64,000 nt of DNA from positions 141,351 through 205,350 of the forward strand of contig JAMYWO010000042.1 of the NCBI GenBank assembly GCA_024220525.1, written 5' to 3'. Below are positions 23,001 to 34,061 of this stretch, in pieces. The stretch is from Cochliopodium minus (taxonomy: Eukaryota; Discosea; Himatismenida; Cochliopodiidae). A model generated the notes under the pieces. It worked only from the letters and a program-made list of their open reading frames with translations, was not told the DNA's origin and ran no database searches. The position numbers and the translations under genes were made by a program. The number at the start of each line of letters is the position of its first letter. The stretch's first letter is position 1.

Positions 23001-25229
23001 ACGCAGATTATGAAAATGTCGCCAAATTGAGGGGTTGTGTCAATGATGTCACTCACATTTTTTCTTTATTTGAAAAGTTTGGGTTTCAAAGCAAAATGTT
23101 TACGAATCAAAATAAGCAGGATATGGAAATGGAGTTGTTGAAATTTACTGATGAGTTGAAAGAGAAAAAGAATGAAAAAAAATTGATCGTTTTCTTTTTT
23201 TCCGGACATGGGAACAAAGAGGAAACTTTAGAAAGAGTTAATCAGCTCCAAAAAGAAAAAGTCGAAAAGTTTTTCATTTGTCCTAGTGATTATTCCATCT
23301 CCATTGACAATACTGGCATTGAATTCAACTATTTGGTCGACAAATTGTCGATAGAAAACTCTCATTGTCTGATTATTTTGGATTGTTGCTTTTCTGGTGG
23401 GATTTTCAATGGACAAACTGAGTTTTCTCCTTATCCTTTGATAATCAACTCCACCATTCCATGTAAACCAATTCCATTTTTGTTTTATTTTTTATTTTTT
23501 TTAATGATTTGTTATTTTATTTTGAATATATTTTTTTGTTTAATTTTTTATGTTTATTTTTTATTTTTTATTTTTATTTATTTTTTATTTATTTTTTCAA
23601 TTAGGTGTTTGGGCAATGACTGCAGGAGGAAATGAAGAAGTGAAAGAGAAACAAACAAAAAACGGAGAATACAGAGGAGTATTTTGCCAACATCTCGAAA
23701 AATCGCTCGAATCGAAGAAATGGGATGTGATTGAAGAGAAGTTCTACATCAAAAACGGAATCAGGAAAGAATATCCTTCTTTGATAGATTTGAACATCCT
23801 CACCAAAATGATAAGAGACAGTATGAATGAAAATAGTGAGAAGGAACATATTCCTTTGTATGCTCCTCTCCATAACTCATTTGGGATTCCCATATTTGCA
23901 CAAAAAAAAGAGGATTACACTATTTATGTTCCTTCAAATGAATTGAGTAAAGAATTGAAAGCAAGTGAAAATCTGAAATCAAAATTAAAGAAAGAAAATA
24001 ACAACTCTAGGAACAAATTGGTCATTGAAACCCCTCAAATTGATAGAAATATAGAGCAAATCAATCTTTCCACTCATTTAACACCCACCAAGGGATCTCC
24101 TTCAAAAAACTCTCCGATTCAAATTTCTCCTCCCGAAAATGTTTCTAACGATCCTTCTCCGGAGTCTGGCCAATTACCTTTGAAAAACAAAGAAGATAAA
24201 ATTTCTCCAAAAGAAAATCCAATCATTGAATCTGGCGGAAATTTGGTGTTGGATTTGAAAGGAGGAGATTATTTGTTCTATAACAGCGAGTTTGAAAACA
24301 AAACAACTCCCATTCGTCATGACAAGAACAAAATGGAGTCTTTCTCTGTTTACGAATCCATAATTCTGAACACAATAGGGATCAGCTACTATCAAAACCT
24401 CCCAAATGTTCCTGGTTCTATTGATCACACCAAAAAAATCAAATACATTTTTGAAAATCTGGCTCCACAAGAAAAGTTCTTCCACAAAGCGTTGGTCAAC
24501 AATAAAGCGACAGTTGACAGCATCATCGAATCTCTCATTCAATTCCAAAAGAATCGAATTTTGAAATCCACAAAAAGAAACCTCTTTGTCTTATACTTTT
24601 CTGGACATGCTTGTGTTGATAATAAAGGGAAATTATACCTTCTTACGAATGAAACCGACAATATAATTGGAGTCAAGTTCTCCAAAATATCCAAAATGAT
24701 CAACACTAAATCTGTTTTTCATCACAACTTGTTGATTCTCGATTGCAATTATACTTCTGACAAATTTGTTTTCAAAGAGAATTTGAAAGATATCCACGTG
24801 GAAAGTGTGATTGAAAATTCTTTTTCCAAATGCACCTGGGGATTGACTTTGAGGAACTTGGACGTCCCTGAAGAACAGATAGGTTTCAACAACAAGGATC
24901 AGTCAGGTGTTTTGGCAACTGTTTTTCATCAAATGATGTCTAACCCTAAAAAATATTATATCAACACCTTCACTGATTTGGTTATTCAAATGAAAAATTA
25001 CATTTTTCAACATTATCCTTCAAAGGAGCTCTTGTTGTTGAATTTTGGAACTTTTTTGAACATGAATCTCAAGAGGAAGTTTGTTTTTCCTAACATCAAC
25101 AACTTCAACAAGTATTGTATCGAAGTTGAATTGGGGGATGTTGAAAAATCCAAAAAGGAATTCAAGAAGTATAGATGTGACAAAAATTTGAATTCTATTT
25201 CTTTTTTCAAAACAAAAAATAAAAATTAA
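20051..25229 (+). CDS. Triple caspase-like / NACHT NTPase / ankyrin protein (NLR-like)
   Basis: Two exons, 20051-23462 and 23605-25229, join in phase into 1678 residues. Caspase-like domain 1 (about 50-250) has His124 in LSGHG and Cys175 in LDCCNAG. A NACHT-type NTPase follows: Walker A GGMGVGKS at 375-382 (Lys381) and Walker B VWVFDGMNE with Asp465. Ankyrin-like repeats run from about 834 to 950. Caspase-like domain 2 (from about 970) has His1053 in FSGHG and Cys1113 in LDCCFSGG. Its C-terminal part continues across the intron (WAMTAGGNEE). A linker rich in Pro, Ser and Asn leads to domain 3, with His1472 in FSGHA. There the catalytic-Cys position is Asn1519 (LDCNYTS), so domain 3 looks inactive. 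By analogy with STAND receptors the NACHT would be a nucleotide switch and the caspases effectors; that role is inferred. Confidence 0.9.
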
Positions 25230-25344
25230 TATTGAAAACAACATTTATTTTATTTTGATCTATCATGCCTATAGGATTCATGTCACCCAGTATTTTTTCA
25301 ATTTTAATTTTCTATTTTGAAATTCAAAAAAAATAAAAAAAATA

Positions 25345-25521
25345 ATGAAAAGACTTGATTCCAAAGATTTTTTGGATTATGGCAACACTAAATCTCCTTC
25401 TTTGTTGGAAGATATCATCGATGATGGTGATGCCATCTTTTGGCAAGATGCATGGAACGAATTGGATGAAGATGATGGTAAAAGAAAGAAAATAGATACA
25501 ATTATTGTTTCTCATAATTAA
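25345..25521 (+). CDS. Short acidic hypothetical protein (58 residues)
   Basis: ATG at 25345, TAA ending at 25521. The product begins MKRLDSKDFLDYGN, has a strongly acidic middle (EDIIDDGDAIFWQD, ELDEDDG), then a basic patch KRKK. The frame's codon use and GC content differ from the flanks, which supports coding. It lies 115 bp after the caspase-NACHT gene on the same strand. No family is recognised. Confidence 0.5.
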   Translation: MKRLDSKDFLDYGNTKSPSLLEDIIDDGDAIFWQDAWNELDEDDGKRKKIDTIIVSHN

Positions 25522-26027
25522 GATTGAAACCTATTCTTTTGATATATCTTAATTGTTAAGTGAAATGAAATTTAGCTTAACATTTTTTTATTGAACGAAT
25601 ATTTCTTCACAATATTTGAATATTATACCTATAATAAGACTATTTTAATACCTTGACCAATACAATTCAAACATTATTTTGGAATGTTATTTTTTATAGA
25701 GAAAGAAAATATATTTGCTTTTCTTCATCACATTAATATGAATTTGAATGAATTATTAAGGATCTGAAAATATAAAAAAGGATCTAATTATTTTGATGCA
25801 TTGAAACTAAAAGGAAAACCAAATATAAAATATATTTTCTTTCCACACTTTATCATTCAAAAATATAAATTAATTTTTTACTTTGAATCAATCTATTGAA
25901 CCTAATAGAGAATAGATATGTTCGAATTTATTTTTAAATTTTAAATTTAACTGAATTTTTTTTTTAAATTTATATTCTCCGATGATCAGAAAGAGAAACA
26001 GTAGAGATAGACAAACTGTTCGGAAAA
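25522..26027. other. Intergenic spacer
   Basis: About 500 bp, AT-rich, with no gene recognised. It separates the small acidic frame from the phosphatase gene. Confidence 0.5.
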
Positions 26028-26601
26028 ATGAGCGAAGAAATGTTCGAAAAACTTCAAATCGGAACGAAAATAACAAAAAGCAACACAGACAAGAAAGACA
26101 AGTACACCAGACTAGAAATTAAACTTCCGCTAACATTAAATTACGTGGAGGAAATGATCAACACTCTTCAAGACGAGAACATCACCCTTGAGGAGAAATC
26201 TTTCGCCAGATTGATACAGAGCTCCAAGGACCTTTTTGAGAAGTCTCCCATTCTCACTTCCATCGAGATTCCTGTTGGTGGTGAGATTGTCGTTGTTGGA
26301 GATATCCACGGACAAGTAAAAAAAATTTTTTTTTTTTTTTTTGAATATTTTTTATTTAATTTTTTTTTTTTTAATATCTTTGGTTTATTTTGTTTATTTC
26401 ATTGGTTATTTTCAAATTTAATTTTTTTTATTATTTTTTTTTGATTAAATTTCTTATTTAAATTTAATTTGTTTTATTCTTTTATTTTTAAATTTATTAT
26501 TTATTTTCGTTAATAATTTTTCTTCAATTTTTTTATTCTGTTCAATAATTTTTTTTTTATTTATTAATTTTTTTTTTTTTTCATTTTTTATTTATTTTTT
26601 A

Positions 26602-26632
<31 letters not shown>

Positions 26633-27070
26633 ATTTTTATTTTATTTTTATTTTATTTTTTATTAAGTGGATAGATTTGGTTTGTTTGTTGAGAAAAAAT
26701 GGACTTCCTAATGAAAAGAGATTCTACCTTTTCAATGGAGACATTGTTGATAGAGGTTCCCGATCATGTGAGTGTCTGGCTACTGTATTGGCGCTCAAAC
26801 TTTTGTATCCTGAATTCATTTTCGTTAACAGAGGAAATCAGTAAAAAATTAAAAATAAATAAAAAAATAAGTAAAGTAAAATAAATAAAATTAATAAAAT
26901 AAAATATAAAAACAATCTTGAAATAAAATAAAATAAACAAAATTAAATTAAATTAAATTAAACAATAAATCAATAAATAAAATAAAACAAAATAAAATAA
27001 ATAAAAATAAATAAAAATAAATAAAAATAAATAAAATAAATAAAATAAATAAAATAAATAAAATAAATAA
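26028..27070 (+). CDS. PPP-family Ser/Thr phosphatase (PP5-like), 5' part
   Basis: Exon 1 (26028 to about 26310) encodes an N-terminal helical region and ends VVVGDIHGQ, the first metal-binding PPP motif. Exon 2 (from about 26667) gives FNGDIVDRGSRSCE, the second motif. It ends FVNRGN plus two bases of the next codon (CA), which fits RGNHE, the third motif. The FNGDxVDRGS form and the pre-catalytic helix resemble PP5/PPEF more than PP1 or PP2A, but no TPR repeats are seen. The intron then runs into an AAAT-type microsatellite and the single N at 27071. The continuation is not found anywhere in the window, so the gene is truncated by a contig edge, not by mutation. Confidence 0.82.
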
Positions 27071-27071
27071 N
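27071..27071. other. Single-N assembly junction 1
   Basis: One N inside an AAATAAAT-type tract. To the left a plus-strand phosphatase gene is cut mid-intron. To the right lies the distal part of a minus-strand STE24 intron. The genes on the two sides are not continuous. Confidence 0.8.
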
Positions 27072-27183
27072 AAGAAATCCACCATCCCTGGTTTTTTACA
27101 AGGTAATTTAAAATTACATACAATATTTTTTTAATATTTTTTAATTTTGATTTTTTATTATCTTTCTTCTTTTTTTTCTCATA

Positions 27184-27335
27184 TTTTTATTATTTTTATT
27201 ATTTTTATTATTTTTATTATTTTATTATTTTTATTATTTTTATTATTTTTATTATTTTATTATTTTTATTATTTTTATTATTTTTATTATTTTTATTATT
27301 TTTATTATTTTTATTATTTTTATTTTATTTTTTAT
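27184..27335. repeat. TTATT/TTATTT microsatellite
   Basis: A tandem run of TTATTTTTA-type units inside the STE24 intron. Simple-sequence slippage explains the long Phe/Tyr open frame across it. Confidence 0.8.
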
Positions 27336-27416
27336 TTTAATTTATGCATTTTTTTTATTTTTTTATTTTTTATTTTATTTATTTCGTTATTTTTATTTTC
27401 ATATTTTTAAATTTAC

Positions 27417-28465
27417 TTTGAAACCAGTTCCTTTGATGACTTCCATAATTTGTTGTCTGAGTTTCCCTTCTTTTAGGGGAGTGAACTTGTTGAAGAGAGG
27501 GGCGATAAAAGTGGGGTAAAGAACCATCATCAACAATGTGACTGCGACAATAAATAACCAAACATCTAAAGTAAAAAATGAAGTTTAAAAATAAAATTAA
27601 AATATTAAAATTAAAAAAAAAATCTTCAAAAATATAATGAAAAGATTAATTAAAAATTAATTTATAAAAATTTTTCTTACAAAACCAAAAGTTTTTTCCA
27701 CCTAACTCAATGACCCACAACAAAACAAACAAAATGGGAATGGACAACACCACAAATAACCCGAAAGACTTTAGTTCGTCCTTAACATAAAGCCCCAAAG
27801 TCTGCCTGTTGAACCCGAACTCCTTCTCGATCACAAAAGTCGAATACAAAGAAAAAGGTTGTTTGAAAATTGTCTCTATGAGTTGTGACAAAATAAGGAA
27901 CGCCATCGATCTTATCTTCTCATTTTTCTCGTCAAATCCAAACACCTCTATCATTTTCAATGAAACGTTCCAGAAGTATGGGAATAGTCCGCAGTACAAC
28001 GCAAGAAGGGTTGTGGAAGTATCAAAAATGTTTTTCACGAATGAAAATTTTCTTCATAAAAAAAGGGTAGATAAAATGTATGTTGTTTTCATTCAGTGAA
28101 AATAATTTTTTTTTTAAAAAAATTCATGTCAATTTTTATAAATTGTGTCAAATTAATATTTTTCTTTCTTTTTTTTTTCTTACGTTTTCACTACTCCATA
28201 ATTTTGGGCTTTATTTATTGAACAAAATTAATATTTATTTTGAATTTAGGATATATTTAAATGTATAGGTGATTCATCTCTTTTAATTTTAGGATTATAT
28301 AATTTTCACCTTACCCTTTATAAATTTTTGTTGAGGGACTATGTTCAATAGATTTTTGGGGATTTCCTTAATTTTGTAATTGAGATATTGTCTGTATTTT
28401 ATATAGGTTTCAATCAAATACACAAAGACAATAAAAAAGATGACAGCATGATTATAAGAGATCAT
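27417..28465 (-). CDS. STE24: STE24-type CAAX prenyl protease, N-terminal half
   Basis: Four exons: 28315-28465 (start MISYNHAVIFFIVFVYLIE, then ETYIKYRQYLNYK), a 25-nt micro-exon 28184-28208 (AQNYGVVKT), 27681-28051 (FSLYSTFVIEKEFGFNRQT) and 27417-27565 (YPTFIAPLFNKFTPL). They match Ste24/FACE-1 in order and include the conserved SLYxTFVIEExxGFN and IAPLFxKFTPL motifs. Phases agree throughout. The last exon ends in phase 0, and the following intron runs to the N at 27071. The zinc-binding half is at 53066-54342 and joins in phase. The enzyme is an integral ER/nuclear-membrane zinc metalloprotease that trims prenylated CAAX proteins and clears clogged translocons. Confidence 0.9.
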
Positions 28466-28517
28466 TTTTTTATTTTTTATTATTTTTTTTTTTTAATTTT
28501 TAAAAACAACTTTGAAC

Positions 28518-30695
28518 TTAATTGAAAGATAAACTGAAGTTTGTATTTCCAAAAGGATTGTTATTATTATTGTTATTTCCAAAAGGATTACTTGTATTTG
28601 AGAAAGGACTAGTAGAACCTTGTTGGTTATTCCCAAAAGGATTATTGTTATTGGTTGACCATGGATTAGCGTTGGTATTGAAAGGACTGTTGGTATTATT
28701 GGTGTTGGTGTTAGTATTTAAAGGAATGTTGGTATTAGTGTTGGTATTAAAAGGACTGTTCGTGTTATTATTATTGAAAATATTATTTGTGTTAAAAGGA
28801 CTGTTATTGTTGTTAATGTTTGAAAAAGGATTTGTATCTTGTTGGTTATTATTATTAGTTGACCATGGATTGGCATTGGTATTGAAAGGACTATTGGTAT
28901 TATTAGTACTAATGTTATTAGTGCTCCAAGGACTATTGGTATTGTTATTATTAGTATCAAAAATATTATTAGTGTTGTTATTGGTATTAAAAGGGTTGGT
29001 GTTATTAGGATTATTAGTGCTCCAAGGGTTATTGTTAGTATCAAAAATATTAGTGACATTATTGTTGTTATTATTTCCTTGGTTATTATTTGGAACAAAA
29101 TTAGTGTTAAAGGGAGTATTATTATTATTTCCGTTATTGTTTGGATACTGAAAAAAGAAGACGTTGTTGAATTTCAGTCTTTTTTCGTCTTGGATGGGCC
29201 CCGTCAAAAAATCGTAACTAGAAGTGTATGCGAACAAGTTGTCGTCTTCACTAAACTTTGCACAAGTGATGGAGTTCATGACTTGCTTGAGAGAGCTCAC
29301 CTTCTTCTTTTCTCCTAGACTCCAAAAAGAGACGATCCCATCAGAACCAGCAGTGGAAAGAATATTACTCGTTTTGTTGTCTTTATTTTTTAAAAAAATT
29401 AATTATTTTTATAATTTTGTTGGTTTTTGTTAATAAAAAAAATTTATAAAATTAAGAAAAAAAAGAAATCAAAAAAGATTCTAAATTTGAAATATCACTA
29501 AAAAAATTTTTTTTTTTTACAAGAAATAGAATTTGTAAAGACAAGTCTTCCATTAATATTCTGATCTCTTTCCGTAAAGCACTTTTGTTGATCATTAAGG
29601 TATTGAGCTCCAATCTCCCCGCTAATTGTAGAGATTGCGTAGCTGGTGTGATCACCCAAAAAACAAATGTCTCTCGTCTGAGTTCTCAAAGGAGAAAAGG
29701 ACTCATGAAAAGCCTTGTCCATCGCTCTGAAATCGTAGATGTAAACCTTTCTGTCTGCTGTTCCGTAGATTGCGTACCTTAACATTGAGTTACTGCAGTA
29801 CACTCTGTCCACTTGCATTGTAGCTAATGTTTTGGATTGGGAAATCGAGGATACTCTTATTGTTTTGTCCCTTTGAATTTATAAAAGATTTTTTTATTTT
29901 TAAAATTAAGAAATGTCTTAAACGAAATAAATTTCTTTATATATCTAATCTTTTAATTGTTTATTTATCTTTCTTTTAAACAAATTTGATATTTCTATAA
30001 AATTTTGAATTAAATTTCTTGTATATAAAATTTGTTATAAATTTTAAAAAATTTCTTGGAAGTTAAAATTTGATGATTTCTAGAAAAATGGATTTATGGT
30101 ACAAAATTAATATCTTTACAAAATCTTTTATAATTCAAATATTTTCAAAAAAATTTTTTTTAGGGTTAGCTCATTCTGCCTCAGAAAATTTTCTAGATTT
30201 TTTCTTGAAAAAGTTTATAAAATTTCATTTGTGTTACCATGATCCTGTTATTATTGTATCATCATCTATCAAATCAATCGTTTTAACACCTTTATCATGC
30301 TTTATTATTCCTTTATGTTGATTGTTTTGGAAATCAAATAGATATACTCCACCATCAGTTGTTCCAACTAACAATGCCCTTGATCCCTTTTCAATGATAA
30401 ATTGATAAAATATTTTCAGAGAAAAAAAATAAATAAAAATTTTCTAACGATATTTTCTTACGTTAGTGAATTTACACGATATAATAGGTTGTTGGAACTC
30501 ATGTGATGATATTAATTCAAAATTAAGAGTTTGATTGATCTTCCATAAAAATATCCTCTTATCCCAAGATCCTATGCACAACAACCATAGATTTTGTATT
30601 TTTCCCCAACACATACATGATATTGATTTATTTGGGGTATTATTTCTATCTGTCAATACTTTATGCTGATTTGGATTCCAACTATTTGTGTTCAT
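28518..30695 (-). CDS. RAE1: RAE1/Gle2 WD40 mRNA-export factor with Asn-rich NPF tail
   Basis: Exons run from the ATG at 30695: CIGSWDKRIFLWK; LVGTTDGGVYLFD; WDKTIRVSSIS; YGTADRKVYIYDFR; STISGEIGAQYL. The last WD region carries STAGSDGIVSFWSL and NLFAYTSSYDFLTGP. The order and the C-terminal FAYxSSYD motif identify Rae1, which acts at nuclear pores in mRNA export and at spindles. About 170 further residues follow: Asn/Thr-rich repeats with five NPF motifs, several SPFNTN units and NPWSTNN units. Animal and yeast Rae1 lack such a tail. NPF is the classical EH-domain ligand, and NPFG also recalls nucleoporin FG repeats. The tail is encoded by a low-complexity repeat, so its exact length may vary. 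Confidence 0.88.
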
Positions 30696-30957
30696 TTTTT
30701 TTTTCTTTTCTTCAAAATTAAATAACGAATAGAATCGAATGGAATCAAGATGAAAAGAAGTTGAAACATAATCTCTTTGATTTATTTATCTTTTATCTAA
30801 TCTCAACAATAAATTTTTTCTTATCAAAATAAGGAAATATATTGCTTTTCTTTTGTGATCACAAAATCAATTGAATATGAAGTGTAAATCATTTAATTTT
30901 ATTCAAACCAAATAAAATAAAGTATATAAAAAAAAAAGAAGAACTCCAAGTGAAAGA

Positions 30958-33597
30958 ATGAGAATCTTCAAGCTAAAATATCAAGTACAAAATTTCGATT
31001 GGGGAAAAATTGGATCATCAAGTTTATGTGCTACTCTGTTGAATTCAGATAATCCCACCAAAAACGTAATAAATGAAACAAAGCCCTATGCAGAGACATG
31101 GATGAGCACACATCCCAATGGGCCATCATATGCGATATTGGAAGATGGAAATAGAGAAATATTGCTATCAGAATTAATAGAGAACGATAAAACATTGATA
31201 GGAGAAAAATGTTATAATAAATGGTAATGATCAAATTCAATATATTGGGTTACATTCAATAATTACAAAGTATAATGAAATAATGATACATAATTTGGAT
31301 ATTAAAGTTGAAAATATATTTTATATTCTTTTTGAGAACAATATTTATAATCATACAAACAAAGATGCATTAATTTTTCATTTATTTGTAGTCATATTAT
31401 ACTAGTATGATCTCAAAAATCATTTCAAAAAAATATTATATTTCGCTGATAAAATTATCAAAAAGATTCTTTATTTTTTATAATTTTTTTTTTACATTTT
31501 TTGAATTCATTTAGTTTAAAAACTTTATTAGGAAATCCTCTCTCCCTTATTTATTGAAAGTTTTGTCCATCAACAAAGCACTATCGATACAAGTTCACCC
31601 AAACAAAGAAGTGGCAGAAAAACTTCACAAACAGTTTCCATCCATATACAAAGATCGTAAACTATTTATTTCTTTTTATTTTTTATTTTTTTTATTTTTT
31701 TTATTTTTTTATTTTTTTATTTTTTTTATTTTTTTTATTTTTTATTTTTCTTTTTTTTAAGCAAATCATAAGCCAGAAATAGCCATCGCTTTGACTTCTT
31801 TTGAGGCGCTTTGTGGATTCAGATCATTTGAAGAAATTGCAAAGTTTTTGAAGGAAGTTCCTGAATTTTTTGATTTGGTTGGAGAAAATGTTGCAAACAA
31901 GGTAAATATCATTTTTAATTTAACAAAAACTCGAAACAAAGAATAAAAATTATTTTAAATAAAAAATAAATAAAAAATCACTTTGAATTAAGTCTATACA
32001 CTTTGAATTAAGTCTATTTTTTAATTAAAAAAAAATAAATAAATAAATAAAAAATTATTTCAAAAATAAAAAATAAACAAAAAATTATTTAAAAAATAAA
32101 AAATAAAAAAACAAAAAAATAAAAAATTTTATTAATAAAATAAAATAAAATAGAAAATAAAAAAAATAAAATGAAAAATTATTTGAAAATAAAAACAAAA
32201 AAAATTATTTTTAGTTTTTGTCAAAAGAAAATCAAAATGAAAGCACCTTAAAAGAACTTTTTTCTTCAGTGATGAAAAGCGACGAAGAAAAAGTGAAAAA
32301 ATATGTTTTTTTGTTGGCAGAAAGATGCAAGAAGGCCCCTAAAGAAGACAAACTGTTCAAGTTGATCGAGAGAATACATGGGGAGTTTCCAGGGGACATC
32401 GGAAATTTCGCTCCCTTGTTTTTGAATTATTGGACTCTTCAACCTGGTGAATCCATTTTTTTGGGGCCTAATGATCCTCACGCATATTTATCTGGTAAAA
32501 ACATCAAAAAAAAAAAAAAAAATGTTTAAAAATGAAACAAAATTTCAAACAAAATTTATTGAAAAATTTATTGAATAATTTAAAAATTAAATAAAATAAA
32601 TTTAAAAAAAAATAATTGAAAACAAAAAATAAAGAAATAAAAATGAAAAAAAAAATCTAAATCTAATCTAAATATATTTCTTTTCAAAAAATTAATTAAA
32701 CATTATTGAAATAAAAAAAAATAAAAAAAAATGAAATAAAATTAAAACAAAATTTAAAAAGAAATAAAATAACAAATGGAAATAAAAAATAAAGAAATAA
32801 AAATGAAAAAAAATCTAAATCTAATCTAATATTTGTTTTCGAAGAATTAAATAAACATTATTGAAATAAAAAAAATAAAAAAAGTGTTTAAAAATTGAAA
32901 TAAAATTTCAAACAAAATTTAAAAATAAATAAAATTAAGATCTAGAAAGATAAAGAAATAAAAAATAAAAATTCTGAATACCCTTGAAAGGAGGGTACCA
33001 AAAAAATCCTTCCTGGAGTTTATAATTATTTAAATTAATACTTTAATGAAACTATCTGTATCTCGCATTTAATATATTTTTATATGGGATTAAATTTATT
33101 CAAACACACAAAAATTCTCAATAATTTTTAATAAACAAATTTAAATTTAAATTTCACAAAAAATAATTCTTTTAGGTGATATTATTGAGTGCATGGCTTG
33201 TTCTGACAATGTCATTAGATCAGGTCTCACACCAAAATTCAAAGACGTAGAAACACTCTGCACGATCGTCAACTACACCCCGGTCAACATCAAAATCGAC
33301 AGCGGAGATTTTTCCAACAACGTCAGCCTCCGCACATACAATACTCCCGTCGAAGAATTTGTAGTCAAAAAAATAGAGTTGAACAAATTGAATGAATCTG
33401 TTGATTACATGTCTTGTGGACCTTCTATTTTCATTTCTATTGAAGGTGATCTTTTTGTTAGTTCTTCTTCTTCTTCACTTCGTGTTCTTCGTGGAAACTC
33501 TTTTTTTGTTGCTGATGGAGAGCAAGTTTCTTTTAAGAATAATCATGATGATAGGTCTTTGTTGTTTATTGCTTGTCTCAATCCTTCTTTTTTTTAA
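30958..33597 (+). CDS. MPI: Mannose-6-phosphate isomerase, type I
   Basis: The start ATG at 30958 gives [19 protein letters not shown]. Further motifs: [92 protein letters not shown]; and GLTPKFKD. These are the type I PMI signatures, including the zinc ligands of the cupin core (Gln and His in IQVHP, Glu in NHKPE, His in NDPHAY). It interconverts fructose-6-P and mannose-6-P and feeds GDP-mannose for glycosylation. Five introns, the longest about 690 bp (32493-33176). The frame ends at the TAA at 33597; length and motifs indicate a complete enzyme. Confidence 0.94.
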
Positions 33598-34061
33598 TTA
33601 AAGAAATTTTTATTTTTCTTTAATATTAGTATTTCAAAGAAATTATTTTATTTTTCTATGAAGAGACTATTGAGAAACTCATACTTTGTGGTTTTTTTTT
33701 CATATTTCTACCATGATCCTAATAATTATCAAATTAAAATAATCCAACAGAGAAATGATCCATGACAAAATATTTTACAACTTAAACTTTAATTTTTTCA
33801 TACATTTCAAAAAGTAAAGCTGAAGGAGAAATACTTTAAAAAAAAAATTTGGGAATTTAATTTGAAAAATTTGTTATGTCATCCTGAAAAATAAAAAGAA
33901 TGTGTTGCATGATACTCTTCGTCTCCTAATTATTATTTATAATAAATAAGATGTAAAAAAATGTTCAAAATTTTTTACCAGCTAAATCTAGAATAGTGAA
34001 AAGTAATCTATCTTTTTTATCTTCCCACATTTTTATTTCTACTCGGTTCGTTGCTTCTTGT
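33598..34061. other. Intergenic spacer between convergent genes
   Basis: About 460 bp, AT-rich, between the ends of convergent genes. It presumably carries both 3' UTRs. Nothing else is seen. Confidence 0.5.

Noticed and set aside
25324-25515. Minus-strand 63-residue hydrophobic frame
   Set aside because: It overlaps the acidic plus-strand frame at 25345-25521, which has the better start and composition.
27072-27105. A coding-looking bit (AAGAAATCCACCATCCCTGG) followed by GT, as the next phosphatase exon
   Set aside because: It does not continue RGNHE or any PPP motif in any frame, and it lies in the intron of STE24 on the other strand.
27147-27410. Plus-strand Tyr/Phe-rich frame
   Set aside because: It translates a TTATTT microsatellite within an intron of STE24.
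28522-29151. Plus-strand Leu/Val-rich 209-residue frame
   Set aside because: It is the complement of the Asn/Thr-rich RAE1 tail; the sense strand has homology and the antisense does not.
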